From contig CAXXVA010000003.1 of the NCBI GenBank assembly GCA_963675365.2, positions 496,001 to 560,000 of the forward strand: a stretch of DNA of 64,000 nt. Reading direction: 5' to 3'. The notes beneath the pieces are model-generated. The model was not told the DNA's origin. It worked only from the letters and a program-made list of their open reading frames with translations, and made no database searches. Source of the DNA: CAXXOK01 sp963675365. Its GTDB lineage: Bacteria; Bacillota; Clostridia; Christensenellales; Aristaeellaceae. Of this stretch, positions 52,872 through 62,648 are shown one piece after another (the stretch's first letter is position 1; every line of letters starts with the position of its first letter). The translations under genes were made by a program, and so were the position numbers.

Positions 52872-54333
52872 CGGGCCGAACCAGAACCCGGCAGCTCAGC
52901 GCGGGCAGCGCGGCATCCGCATCGCAATACAAGCGCTTGAGCGACGCAAGCGTTTGCAGCGGCGCATAATCGGCGACCGGACAGCCGTAGAGGGACACCG
53001 TGTCGAGTTTCAGTCCGGTCAGCGGCGTTAAATCCGTAACCGGCGCATACTCCAGTACAAGGGCCTTGAGTTTTTCAAGGTCCTTGATAAACGCGATGTT
53101 TTCCGGACCGTTGCAGCCCGCAAGGGTGAGCGACGTGAGTTTTGCAGGAAGTGCCCGCAAGAATGTCCAGTCGTCCACAGTGCAATGCAGCAGGGACAGC
53201 TGTTCGAGTTTTTTCAGGCTTGCGATTTCCGCTGCGCCTTCGATCGCCGCGCCGCGTACCGAAAGCCGTACGATGTCCGGTTTGATTTGCAGCATGTGCA
53301 GGGGAACGGCTGGGCAGTCGGATATCTTGAGCTGTTCCAGCTTGGCAAAACCGTTCCAAACGTCCGGGCTGAACGCGTCCAAGGCAAAGGCCTGCATATC
53401 CAGCGATAACAGCCCCGAAACATTCCCAAGCGCCGAAACGACGTCCGAAGAATACAATGCATTCTGGCTGCGGACGGTTGCATATTGCCAGTGCCGTCCG
53501 TCGCCCCGCAGCAGTTCCAGAAGCCGGGCTTCGGGGACGTCCGTGGCATATAAGAAATACTTGTCAAAATCAATGGAACAAACCGCGCCGCCGATAAAAA
53601 CGTCGGTCAGTTTCACCCCGACCGCAGCGACGTATGGGTCTGTAAACTCCAGGCTGTTGACGGACCCGCCGGTTATCGTCAGGGTGGTGAGCGCTTTCAG
53701 CTTTGCCCAGCGTGCGGACTGGCCGTCAATCCCTTCGGCGTCCTGAAAATGAAGCGAAATCAGCCGCGTACACGATAAGACCGCGTCGTTGGCTTCGGAG
53801 CTCAGCGTACAGCCGCCGACAACAGCGCTCGTCAGTCCGCGCCCGGCGGCCGTAAAGATGCTTGTAACGCTTTCCGCGTCCGCACCGTACAATCCGAGGT
53901 GTTTGAGGCTTAAACTTTCGATGGAGGAGTAATCCGTCGCGGCGACGGTTTCAACTGTCAGTTTAGAGAGCCGGGGGATACCCGGCAGTGCGGACAGATC
54001 GGCGATTCCCTGCCCCGCGAGCGTGAGCGTGTTCAGGCGCGAACACTGCTTTAGCGGCGTCAGATCGTAGCTTCCTTCGCCCGCGTAGCCGTCGCTCCAT
54101 CGGATAGTCAACGACGTCAGTTTGGCGCAGCCGGCAAGCGGCGTCAGATCAAACGCCGGGCAATCGATCAGCGTCAGCGACTGCAGCGCGGGATAGGCGG
54201 AAAGCCCGTCAAGGCTTTGTACGTCGCCTCCCGTCAGGGTCAGGCTTTCCACATCTTCGCCGCTTGCCCAACCCAGGCAAAGGCACAGCAGGATGGCGGC
54301 CAGCAGGTTGATCAACAGGCGGATGCGCTTCAT
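52855..54333 (-). CDS. Secreted leucine-rich-repeat-like protein
   Basis: 492 residues. Signal peptide (about 1-26, ending WASG) then repeated L-xx-L-xx-L units with capping TLAGQGIADLSAL and LKQLSLLHC-type strands through the protein, a beta-solenoid typical of surface or secreted binding proteins. The start is ATG 54333 (AAGGAAG upstream); a longer reading goes through the divergent promoter region. No LPxTG or SLH anchor is seen. Ligand unknown. Confidence 0.8.
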   Translation of the reverse strand: MKRIRLLINLLAAILLCLCLGWASGEDVESLTLTGGDVQSLDGLSAYPALQSLTLIDCPAFDLTPLAGCAKLTSLTIRWSDGYAGEGSYDLTPLKQCSRLNTLTLAGQGIADLSALPGIPRLSKLTVETVAATDYSSIESLSLKHLGLYGADAESVTSIFTAAGRGLTSAVVGGCTLSSEANDAVLSCTRLISLHFQDAEGIDGQSARWAKLKALTTLTITGGSVNSLEFTDPYVAAVGVKLTDVFIGGAVCSIDFDKYFLYATDVPEARLLELLRGDGRHWQYATVRSQNALYSSDVVSALGNVSGLLSLDMQAFALDAFSPDVWNGFAKLEQLKISDCPAVPLHMLQIKPDIVRLSVRGAAIEGAAEIASLKKLEQLSLLHCTVDDWTFLRALPAKLTSLTLAGCNGPENIAFIKDLEKLKALVLEYAPVTDLTPLTGLKLDTVSLYGCPVADYAPLQTLASLKRLYCDADAALPALSCRVLVRPVTPAK

Positions 54334-54508
54334 CGTACTCTTCCTTTTCATATCGCGGTCGTTGCTCTCTACCAAACGATACCGTATTTGGATACTCGCG
54401 TCAATCATCCGTAAAAAATAAGGCGGAAACCCTTCCCATCGTCCCGACGCTGTGGTATCCTGCAAGGGACGGATTTTGTGATAATTATACCGGCGGGAGT
54501 GATCGTCA

Positions 54509-55561
54509 GTGAGTAAGAAGGCGGGTATCGTATTGCTGACAGCCCTGCTATTTTTGCAGTCGGCGGCGTTTGCGGAGACCCTGACGCTTTCGTTCATCGG
54601 GGATTGCAGCGTCGGCCAGGCCATCCAGTTCGACGCATCCGCAAACGCCTATACCAACGTGCTGGATGAAAAGGGATTCGACTGGCCGTTTTCGCTGGTG
54701 TACCCTGTTCTATCCGCGGACGACCTGACCTTTGCCAACCTCGAGGTGGTTTTTACCGAGAGAACCAAGCACCAGGATAAGCGCTATCCGCTGCGCGCCT
54801 TGCCCCAGTATGCGCAGACGCTTTTATATTCCGGTATCGACGTCGTTAACACCGCCAACAACCACGCCTATGATTTTTTCTGCGACGGTTATCTGGATTC
54901 CATGCAGACGCTGGACGATCTTGATATACCGCACTTCGGCAGTTTTAATATCGGCGCGAAGGAACCGCAGGATCTGCTGTTCCAAACGACCGTTAAGGGC
55001 GTGACCATCGGCGCGCTGGGCTTCAGCTACCCGCAGGACGCCGACATGAAAAGAATATCAAGCCGCATCCAGACCCTGCGCGATCAGGGCTGCGATCTGG
55101 TCATCGTCAGCATGCACTGGGGCAGGGAAACCTACCTGACCCATGCGTCCTACCAAACCAAGTATGCACGTGAGATCATGAAGGCGGGCGCGGACGTTAT
55201 CTGGGGGCACCATCCCCACGTATTACAGCCCGTGCAGTTTTATGACGGTAAGCCGGTGTTTTATTCAACGGGCAATTTTACCTTCGGCACGATGAGCGCG
55301 GTAGACCCCGATACCGGCATTTTCCAGCTTGAGTACGAAATCGGTGAGGACGGGATTTCGCTCACCTCATTTTCGGTCGTACCCTGCCGCACGCAGGGCT
55401 CGGGCGATTACAGACCGTATATTCTGACCGACGAGCAGGAACGCAGTGCCATGCTGAAAAAGCTGATCTGCCGCAAAGAGGCTACGGGGTTTGTAAATCT
55501 GCCGAATTCGTTTGCCGATACGGGAATCGTGGAGTTTTCGAACGGCGTGATGGTCGAGTGA
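54509..55561 (+). CDS. Secreted CapA family protein (second copy)
   Basis: 350 residues. Signal peptide (ending AFA), CapA motifs FIGDCSVGQ, NLEVVF, NTANNHAYDF, SMHWGRE, WGHHPHVLQP and STGNFTFG. It starts with GTG 54509 behind GGGAG. Only distantly similar to the copy at 51783, so an old duplication or separate acquisition. Divergent from the LRR gene and followed by a PdaC-like deacetylase. Confidence 0.88.
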   Translation: MSKKAGIVLLTALLFLQSAAFAETLTLSFIGDCSVGQAIQFDASANAYTNVLDEKGFDWPFSLVYPVLSADDLTFANLEVVFTERTKHQDKRYPLRALPQYAQTLLYSGIDVVNTANNHAYDFFCDGYLDSMQTLDDLDIPHFGSFNIGAKEPQDLLFQTTVKGVTIGALGFSYPQDADMKRISSRIQTLRDQGCDLVIVSMHWGRETYLTHASYQTKYAREIMKAGADVIWGHHPHVLQPVQFYDGKPVFYSTGNFTFGTMSAVDPDTGIFQLEYEIGEDGISLTSFSVVPCRTQGSGDYRPYILTDEQERSAMLKKLICRKEATGFVNLPNSFADTGIVEFSNGVMVE

Positions 55562-55655
55562 TTTCCGCGCCGTTTCGGTATTTTATGTGTATCGTTTTTG
55601 TAAAACGGGTTTCTTTTTGATTGTGTTCTGGTAGTCTATAGTTGAGGTGTATAAA

Positions 55656-57020
55656 ATGACGTATAAAAAAGTGCTCTTGCTCGCGGCGGCGTTTATGCTT
55701 CTCTTTATGGTGAAAGCCGCCGCCGCTTACGATACAATGCCGGAGATTTTCGCAATGGAAGTACAGAGCGAAGATTACGGCATCGGCAAGAACGAAGCGT
55801 ATGTGTATAAAGAATATTTGGAAACCGCAAACGAATCGATCAATACGGAACTCCGTGCAATCGCCGATGAATTTGATCAGGAGCTTTCGCCGACGCTTCA
55901 AATGGATCCGAGAAAGAACGCCAAGCGTAACAGCCGCTTAGATATCGATACCGTCTACTACCGAACCGGCGAGTTTTATGTAAGCACCATGGTTCTTGCC
56001 CGCGTCAGTTTTGAAAAGATTCAGTTGTCCGTCGATTTGGAAACGCGGACGTATGATTTGCAAACAGGCGAACGTATCTTGCTCACGGACATCTTTCCGC
56101 CGGGCAGTCCCGCCTGGCAGATACTGCAGGAGGGCGTGCGGGAAAAGCTGGAGAGCGTGTATCCCGGCGAGGAGCGCGACGAGGGAGCCATTGATATGCT
56201 CTGCTCGATCGACGCGCTCGAATGGGCCGATTTTACGCTGAGCGGGATGGAATTAACGTTGCACTATCAGGCTAACTTGATCATTGACAACAGAACGACC
56301 CTGGTCCACGTGCGGTTTTTCTATCCGCAATTTTCAGGTTTTATGACGGAGACCGGGCAGAAAGCGACTGACAACAGCAACTGGAAAATGGTCGCGATCA
56401 CCTGCGACGACGGTCCCAAGGTGAACAAGTCCACCAACGCGCTGAACGCATTCCGTAAAGTGGGCGCGCGCGTCACGTATTTTATCGTCGGGAAAATGCT
56501 GGATGAGCAGGGCGATATTTTCATCAGACAGTTTGACCAGAACCAGATTTTCGGCTGTCATACCTTCAACCACTGGAGCGGGTACTCCATCAAGTCCATG
56601 GAAAGGCGCATTTATCAAATTGACGCGACCGACGCGGTGACGCTGGACCTGGTCGGGGAAAAAGCGCGCTATTTCCGGGCTCCGGGCGGCACCTATCCGC
56701 CGTGGGTGGAGGCGAACCTGAGCCTGCCGATCATCCAATGGAGTTTGGATACCTTCGATTACACGGGGAAATCGCCGTCCGCTATCACGAGCACCATCAG
56801 AAGCAAAGTGAAAGAATTTGATATTATCCTTTGCCACGACACGGGAGATTATCTGTACAAGGCGATACCGCTGTTTGGCGAATGGCTGACGAGCAACGGG
56901 TATATGATGGTTACCCTGGATGAACTGGCCGCGGCGCAGGGCATGACGCCGGAAGCAAATATGGTTTACTGGTCGTTCCGGCCGGGTGAAAACAGCGAGG
57001 ATCGCTCGAACCTTGATTAG
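55656..57020 (+). CDS. PdaC-like secreted polysaccharide deacetylase (DUF3298-NodB)
   Basis: 454 residues. Signal peptide, then a DUF4163/DUF3298-type domain (about 30-225, TYDLQTGERILLTDIFPPGS) as in B. subtilis PdaC and RsiV, then a NodB domain with ITCDDGP, metal His pair HTFNH, RAPGGTYPPW and DIILCHD. It would deacetylate MurNAc or GlcNAc residues of the wall. GAGG lies 8 nt before the ATG. A short hairpin with T run follows. Confidence 0.9.
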   Translation: MTYKKVLLLAAAFMLLFMVKAAAAYDTMPEIFAMEVQSEDYGIGKNEAYVYKEYLETANESINTELRAIADEFDQELSPTLQMDPRKNAKRNSRLDIDTVYYRTGEFYVSTMVLARVSFEKIQLSVDLETRTYDLQTGERILLTDIFPPGSPAWQILQEGVREKLESVYPGEERDEGAIDMLCSIDALEWADFTLSGMELTLHYQANLIIDNRTTLVHVRFFYPQFSGFMTETGQKATDNSNWKMVAITCDDGPKVNKSTNALNAFRKVGARVTYFIVGKMLDEQGDIFIRQFDQNQIFGCHTFNHWSGYSIKSMERRIYQIDATDAVTLDLVGEKARYFRAPGGTYPPWVEANLSLPIIQWSLDTFDYTGKSPSAITSTIRSKVKEFDIILCHDTGDYLYKAIPLFGEWLTSNGYMMVTLDELAAAQGMTPEANMVYWSFRPGENSEDRSNLD

Positions 57021-57071
57021 CCGGGCCTTTCACTGCGCGAGCAAAACTGAAAAACGCCAGACGGGAAATAG

Positions 57072-57095
57072 AGCGGAACTTCCGCTTTATTTTTC
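57072..57095 (+). terminator. Terminator after the PdaC-like gene
   Basis: AGCGG/CCGCT with loop AACTT and a TTTATTTTT tail. Just after it a TGCTATAAT extended -10 (57106-57114) probably starts the EF-G transcript. Confidence 0.65.
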
Positions 57096-57217
57096 TGCGC
57101 AGTTCTGCTATAATTTGAAGGCTGATATCAAATTGAAGGCATCATCACACAATCCGATACGAAAAGCTTTGATTGTACGTATGATGTGAATGTTCATCAT
57201 ATTGAAGGGGGATCAAC

Positions 57218-59299
57218 ATGGCTGGTTTTGAAACCAAGGACATCCGAAACATTGCCATCCTGGGGCATGGCAGCGAGGGCAAAACGACGCTTGTGGAAGG
57301 CCTGCTCTTTGCCGCGGGCGTTACCGACCGGCAGGGCAGGGTAGAAGACGGCGCCACGGTAACGGACTTTGATCCGGAAGAGACCAAGCGTCATATTTCC
57401 ATCAGCGCGGCGGTTGCGCCTGTCGAGTGGAATAAGAAGCGGCTGAACATTATCGATGTTCCCGGATATTTTGATTTCATCGGCGAGATGATCGGGCCCC
57501 TGCGCGTCGCCGAGACCGCGGGCATTCTGGTCAACGCCAGCAGCGGCGTGGCCGTCGGCACGGAAAAGGCCTGGCAGTACGCCACCAAATACAAGATCGG
57601 CAAGCTGTTGATCGTCAACCAGATGGACCGCGAACATGCGGATTTTGACAAGGTATTCGCACAGCTGCGCGAGATGTTCGGCTCCAGCGTCGTGCCCATC
57701 CTGCTGCCCATTGGCAAGGGCGAGAGCTTCAAGGGCGTCGTCGACGTGCTTGAAAACAAGGCGTACGACTGCACCACCAAAGTACCCAAGGAGATCCCCG
57801 TTCCCGACGGCATGAAGGATAGCATTTCTTCGGCATTGGAAGAGATTACCGAAGCCGCGGCCGGCGCGGACGACGATTTGATGATGAAATACCTGGAGGG
57901 TGAGGAGCTGACGCACGAGGAACTGCTGGCGGGATTTTCCGCTGGCATGACTAAGGGCGAGATCACCCCTGTGGTTCCCTGCTCTGCGGTCACCACGGTC
58001 GGCGTCACCAAGCTTTTGGACGTTATCGCCGATTTCTTGCCTTCGCCCGAAGGCGGCGTCTATGAGGGTAAAGATCCCAAATCAGAAGCAGAAGTCACCC
58101 GCAAATGCGCCAGCGACGAGCCGTTCTCGGCGCTCATCTATAAAACCATCGCCGACCCGTTCGTGGGTAAGCTTTCGCTGTTCAAGGTCATGAGCGGCAC
58201 GCTGACCACCAGCACCTCGGTGTATAACCCCGAAGCCGGGAAGACCGAGAAGGTCCAAAGCGTCAACATCCTGCGCGGCAAGAAGCTCATCCCCGTCGAT
58301 CAGCTCAACGCGGGCGATCTGGGCGCGATGGCAAAGCTGCAGGTGACCAACACCGGCGATACACTGTGCGATCAGGCGCACCTGATTGTTTATCCCAAAA
58401 TCGACTTCCCGACGCCCTGTATTTCCAAGGCTATTTTCGCCACCAAACAGGGCGAGGAAGACAAGGTATTCTCCGGTCTCGCCAAGCTTCTGGAAGAAGA
58501 CCCGTCCATCAGCGTGGAAAAGAACGCCGAAACCGGCGAAACGCTGGTGTCCGCGCAGGGCGACCTGCACCTGGACGTCGTAAAGAACAAGCTGTCCTCC
58601 AAGTTCGGCGCAAACGCCGAAATGCAGGATCCGCGTATTCCGTATCGTGAAACCATCAAGAAGACCGTTAAGGCGCAGGGCCGCCATAAAAAGCAATCCG
58701 GCGGCCACGGCCAGTTCGGCGACGTGTGGATCGAGTTTTCGCCCATCGGCGATACCAACATCGATTTCGAGTTTGAAGACGCGGTTGTGGGCGGCGTCGT
58801 GCCGCGCAACTTTATCCCGTCTGTGGAAAAAGGCTTGCGTGAAAACATCGTCAAAGGCGTACTCGCGGGCTACCCGATGGTCGGCCTGCACGCAAAGCTC
58901 TACGACGGTTCCTATCACGCCGTGGACTCCTCGGAAATGGCGTTTAAAACGGCGGCCCGCAAAGCCTATAAAAAGGGCTGTCTGGAAGCGAGCCCCGTAT
59001 TGCTGGAGCCGATCATGCATGTGGAAGTGTTCGTGCCCGACGAATACATGGGCGACATCATGGGCGACATGAACAAGCGCCGCGGCCGCATCATGGGCAT
59101 GAACCAGGTGGACGGCATGCAGAAGCTCGAAGCCGAAGCGCCGCTGGCCGAGATGTTCAAATACGCCACCGACCTGCGCTCTATGACCCAGGCGCGCGGC
59201 AGCTTCACCATGACCTTTGAACGTTATGAGGAAGTCCCCGCCAACGTTGCCCAGAAGATTATCGAGAGTGCGGCGAAGGAAGAGGAAGAGGAAGATTAA
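57218..59299 (+). CDS. Elongation factor G paralogue (EF-G2 type)
   Basis: 693 residues, translational GTPase. G1 GHGSEGKTT, RHISIS (switch I), DVPGYFDF (G3) and domain IV HKKQSGGHGQFGDV with RGRIMGMNQV are present. G4 is NQMD rather than NKMD, and the N-terminal segment RLGRVEDG-like (RQGRVEDGATVTDFDPEE) places it in the EF-G2/FusA2 branch, not the main ribosomal fusA. Domain IV lets it engage the ribosome, but its role is unknown. GAAGGGGG precedes the ATG. Monocistronic. Confidence 0.9.
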   Translation: MAGFETKDIRNIAILGHGSEGKTTLVEGLLFAAGVTDRQGRVEDGATVTDFDPEETKRHISISAAVAPVEWNKKRLNIIDVPGYFDFIGEMIGPLRVAETAGILVNASSGVAVGTEKAWQYATKYKIGKLLIVNQMDREHADFDKVFAQLREMFGSSVVPILLPIGKGESFKGVVDVLENKAYDCTTKVPKEIPVPDGMKDSISSALEEITEAAAGADDDLMMKYLEGEELTHEELLAGFSAGMTKGEITPVVPCSAVTTVGVTKLLDVIADFLPSPEGGVYEGKDPKSEAEVTRKCASDEPFSALIYKTIADPFVGKLSLFKVMSGTLTTSTSVYNPEAGKTEKVQSVNILRGKKLIPVDQLNAGDLGAMAKLQVTNTGDTLCDQAHLIVYPKIDFPTPCISKAIFATKQGEEDKVFSGLAKLLEEDPSISVEKNAETGETLVSAQGDLHLDVVKNKLSSKFGANAEMQDPRIPYRETIKKTVKAQGRHKKQSGGHGQFGDVWIEFSPIGDTNIDFEFEDAVVGGVVPRNFIPSVEKGLRENIVKGVLAGYPMVGLHAKLYDGSYHAVDSSEMAFKTAARKAYKKGCLEASPVLLEPIMHVEVFVPDEYMGDIMGDMNKRRGRIMGMNQVDGMQKLEAEAPLAEMFKYATDLRSMTQARGSFTMTFERYEEVPANVAQKIIESAAKEEEEED

Positions 59300-59470
59300 T
59301 CCAGCCCATCCATAAAACCCGATCTGCTTTGTTGGCGTCGTCGGATTTTCGCATCACTTACCATATCGTAAGCTCAGCTCAAATCCTCCTTGCCGCCTAG
59401 CATTTCGGGCTTTGTGAACAAGCTGGAAGCAACATTCCAATCCTTAACTGACAGCAAACTAAACATCCCT

Positions 59471-59500
59471 GACCCTTCCCGTTTCAGGGAAGGGTCTTGG
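59471..59500 (+). terminator. Hairpin between EF-G paralogue and PfkB gene
   Basis: GACCCTTCCC pairs exactly with GGGAAGGGTC; the tail TTGGCTTT is T-poor, so terminator strength is uncertain. The rest of the 59300-59517 gap holds no gene. Confidence 0.5.
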
Positions 59501-59517
59501 CTTTGAAGGAGAGCACG

Positions 59518-60441
59518 ATGATTACCACCGTATGTTTGAATCCGGCGATCGATCAAAGCGCCGAGGTGGATGCGATCCGCATCGGCGGGATGAACCGCCT
59601 GAAAAACCTGCAGTCGTCCGCGGCCGGGAAGGGCGTCAACGTCGCCGTCGTGCTTAAAAGGCTGGGGGCGGAGGCGCGGTGCCTGGGTTTCGTCGGAGAC
59701 GCGGACGAATGGTATTTTAAGCAGAGTATGCAGCAGGAAAACGTTCCGTTTGCGGCCGTTGCGGTACCCGGCAGCGTGCGCCGCAACCTGAAACTGGTCG
59801 AAACGAAAGACCGCACGGTCACAGAGCTCAACCAGCAAGGCCTGAAGGCCGATCCCATAGCGTTTGCAAAGCTTGAAGCCATGCTGAATATGCAAAGTGT
59901 GGCAGGCGGCTATACCGCGCTGTGCGGCAGCCTGCCGCCCGGATGCGCACCGGAAGCCTACCAGACCATCATGAAGAAGCTGCCCGACAGGCGCTGGATC
60001 GTGGATGCGTCGGGCGACGCGATGCGGCACGCGCTCAAGGCAAAGCCGTTCCTGATCAAGCCCAACCAGACAGAGCTTGAAGAGATCGCCGGGACCGAAC
60101 TGGAGGATATCCGCGCCGTGAAGGATGCCGCCCAAAAGCTGTGCAAGGGCGGCGTGCGCTACGCCGCGGTATCGCTCGGCCGGCAGGGCGCGCTGCTCAC
60201 CGATGGCGAACAAACCGTGTTCGCACCGGCTGTGCCGGTGAAGGCCTCGTTTACCGTCGGCGCGGGGGACGCGTTTCTGGCAGGGCTTTTGTTCGGTCTT
60301 GACAGTGGACAGACCGTGTTTCAAAGCCTTCGGTACGGCGTCGCCGCAGGGGCGGCATGTGTGGATGGCGGGGGAACGCGCGCGTTTACCAAACAGCGCT
60401 TTGACGAACTGCTGTCCAAGGTGGAAACACACGAAATCTAA
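59518..60441 (+). CDS. PfkB-family hexose kinase (1-phosphofructokinase-like)
   Basis: 307 residues. PfkB signatures: AAGKGVNVAVVLKRLG near residue 40, GSLPPG in the middle, and the ATP/catalytic VGAGDAFLAGLL near 250. The LNPAIDQSAEV start suits the 1-phosphofructokinase/tagatose-6-phosphate kinase branch. No PTS gene is near, so the substrate is uncertain. Start ATG 59518 behind AAGGAG. A strong bidirectional terminator follows. Confidence 0.9.
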   Translation: MITTVCLNPAIDQSAEVDAIRIGGMNRLKNLQSSAAGKGVNVAVVLKRLGAEARCLGFVGDADEWYFKQSMQQENVPFAAVAVPGSVRRNLKLVETKDRTVTELNQQGLKADPIAFAKLEAMLNMQSVAGGYTALCGSLPPGCAPEAYQTIMKKLPDRRWIVDASGDAMRHALKAKPFLIKPNQTELEEIAGTELEDIRAVKDAAQKLCKGGVRYAAVSLGRQGALLTDGEQTVFAPAVPVKASFTVGAGDAFLAGLLFGLDSGQTVFQSLRYGVAAGAACVDGGGTRAFTKQRFDELLSKVETHEI

Positions 60442-60450
60442 TGAAAAAAT

Positions 60451-60486
60451 AAAACGGGAGCATGCGCTGCTGCATGCTCCCGTTTT
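60451..60486. terminator. Bidirectional terminator between PfkB and tctA
   Basis: AAAACGGGAGCATGC pairs with its exact complement over GCTGCT; T runs on both strands serve the two converging genes. Confidence 0.9.
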
Positions 60487-60497
60487 GCTTTCAGCCG

Positions 60498-62072
60498 TTA
60501 TTCCGCGTCGCCTTTTCCGTCCTCAAAGGCTTCGGAAAGATCCTCTACTTTGTGCTCGCCCGAAGCGTTGCCGGTGCGCTTGTTGATCTTGCGCTGGTTG
60601 ATGACGGAGAACACCATCGACCCGATCGACAGTACGATGAACACCACGCAGATCGGATGGGTGAAGATGGTCATGAAATTGCCTTTTTCGATCTGCATGA
60701 AACGCCGGAAATTCGCCTCCGACATCGGCCCGAGGATCAGCGCCAGCAGGATGGGGGAAAGCGGGAAATCATATTTCTGCATCAGGTAGCCGATCACGCC
60801 GAACACCAGCGCGACGCCGATATCGAATACGTTCTGGTTGATGGCGTACGCGCCGACCAGGCTCATGATCAGGATCACTGGCATCAGCACGCGTTTATTG
60901 ATGGAAATGATTTTGGCAAAGAAGCGCACGCCAAGCACGCCGACGACCAACATAGCGAGGTTGGCCATCATCAGCGCGGCGAACACGCCGTACACGGTTG
61001 GAAGTTCGTTGATGTACATCATCGGTCCGGGGGTAATGCCCTTCATGATGAACGCGCCAAGCAGCACAGCCGTTACGCTGTCGCCCGGCACACCCAAAGA
61101 GAGCAGGGGGATCATCGCGCCTCCCGACGCGCCGTTGTTGGCCGATTCCGTCGCGGCAACCCCTTCGGGGATGCCAGTGCCAAAGTGCTCGGGATGCCGG
61201 GACGTGCCCTTGGATACGCCGTAGGACACAAACGCGCCGATATCGCCGCCCGCGCCCGGAATCGCGCCGATGAAGGTGCCGATCAGACCGCCGGACAGGA
61301 TGTTTTTCCAGGTGCGCCGGATGTCCGCCCAGGAGGGGAGGGCGCGCTTGACCTTGACGTTGGTCTGCGTATCCTCAATTTCCCCGCGGGCCATCTTTTC
61401 AACGGTGGAGAATACCTCGGCCAGCGCAAACAGACCGATCAGCGTGGGGATGAAGGGCGGGCCTTCATACAGGCCGTAGATGCCTTTGGGAACAAAGCGG
61501 ATGAAGCCGCAGGCCGGGTCCATGCCGATGGTGCACAAAAGCAGGCCGAAGAACGCGCTCATCAGGCCCTTGGTGATGGATTTGCCCGAGATCGCGATGA
61601 TAACCGACAGTCCGAACATCGCCAGCATGAACAGCTCCGCGGGGCCGAACGCCAGTGCCGCCGAGGCGACGACCGGCGATAAGAACGTCATCACCAGCGC
61701 GCCGATCACGCCCCCGCAGAAGGAGGAGAACATCGCGATCGAAAGCGCGCGCCCCGCTTCGCCTTTCTGGCCCATGGGGTAGCCGTCCAGGATGGTCGCG
61801 GCGGCGGCGGGAGTGCCCGGGGTGTGGATAAGAATCGCCGAGATGGATCCGCCGTACATGCCGCCGCAGTAGATGCCCAGCAGCAGGCCGATGGACGGGA
61901 TCAGGTCCAAGCCGAAGGAAAACGGAATCAGCAGCGCGACGCCAAGCGTAGCCGTCAATCCGGGAATGGCGCCAAACAGTACGCCGCCCGCCGCGCCGAG
62001 GAACAGCATCAACAGGATCTGCGGATTCAGCATCACGCTCGCATAGCTGGAAAACAGTAAATTCCAATCCAT
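60498..62072 (-). CDS. Tripartite tricarboxylate transporter large permease TctA
   Basis: 524 residues, about eleven to twelve helices. TctA marks: GAIPGLTATLGVALLIPFSFGL, YGGSISAILIHTPGTPAAAATILDGYP, GGLIGTFIGAIPGAGGDIGAFVSYG, and LPLLSLGVPGDSVTAVLLGA-like (MIPLLSLGVPGD). Imports citrate or another di/tricarboxylate with Na+ or H+. The C-terminal tail is charged and cytoplasmic. End of the tctCBA operon. Confidence 0.95.
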   Translation of the reverse strand: MDWNLLFSSYASVMLNPQILLMLFLGAAGGVLFGAIPGLTATLGVALLIPFSFGLDLIPSIGLLLGIYCGGMYGGSISAILIHTPGTPAAAATILDGYPMGQKGEAGRALSIAMFSSFCGGVIGALVMTFLSPVVASAALAFGPAELFMLAMFGLSVIIAISGKSITKGLMSAFFGLLLCTIGMDPACGFIRFVPKGIYGLYEGPPFIPTLIGLFALAEVFSTVEKMARGEIEDTQTNVKVKRALPSWADIRRTWKNILSGGLIGTFIGAIPGAGGDIGAFVSYGVSKGTSRHPEHFGTGIPEGVAATESANNGASGGAMIPLLSLGVPGDSVTAVLLGAFIMKGITPGPMMYINELPTVYGVFAALMMANLAMLVVGVLGVRFFAKIISINKRVLMPVILIMSLVGAYAINQNVFDIGVALVFGVIGYLMQKYDFPLSPILLALILGPMSEANFRRFMQIEKGNFMTIFTHPICVVFIVLSIGSMVFSVINQRKINKRTGNASGEHKVEDLSEAFEDGKGDAE

Positions 62073-62096
62073 AAAAGCTGTCTTCTCTCCTTCCGG

Positions 62097-62579
62097 TTAA
62101 AACAGAAAATCAAGGAACCCGTTCGGCAGATCGATCGTCAGCATTTGCCAGAACAGGAGAAATACCAAAGCTGTAACGCTGAGGGAAATGATGATCATAT
62201 TCCTGTATTTCCGGTACCCCATCACAAGCATCGATACGAACAGCAGAATGGGGGACAGGATCAGATATCCGATAATTTCCAACAGCAGATAATAACAAAG
62301 CACGAGCCCCACGATAATCAGCATCCGCTGGATGCCATGATCCCGCGGGGAAAGCGGAGGCGCTTTGTCCGTGTCCTTTTTAATCAGGTTGAAGATCAGC
62401 AGCGCGACGGAGCACACGATCAACCCAATAGCCATAATACGCGGAAAAACCTCGGGACCGACAGGTACGTTGACGAATTGCCGGAACCCGGTCGTTAACA
62501 CGATCGCGACGGTGCCAATAACCATGCCGACCACCGCGCAGATGATATTGCTGAATTGTGCGGTCACTTTTTTCTTCAT
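62097..62579 (-). CDS. Tripartite tricarboxylate transporter small subunit TctB
   Basis: 160 residues with four helices. The family stretch GPEVFPRIMAIGLIVCSVALLI is intact. Start ATG 62579 follows AAGGGA; 24 bp before tctA. Needed with TctA for transport. Confidence 0.88.
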   Translation of the reverse strand: MKKKVTAQFSNIICAVVGMVIGTVAIVLTTGFRQFVNVPVGPEVFPRIMAIGLIVCSVALLIFNLIKKDTDKAPPLSPRDHGIQRMLIIVGLVLCYYLLLEIIGYLILSPILLFVSMLVMGYRKYRNMIIISLSVTALVFLLFWQMLTIDLPNGFLDFLF

Positions 62580-62648
62580 GGGTTCATCCCTTTCAAAACG
62601 GCAGGCGGGCCGGTGGTCCGCCTGCCGTCCGTACAAGGTGCCGTTTTG

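Noticed and set aside
60462..61682. Long plus-strand open frame opposite tctA
   Set aside because: Antisense of a strongly conserved membrane protein; the His/Asp-rich translation has no domain.
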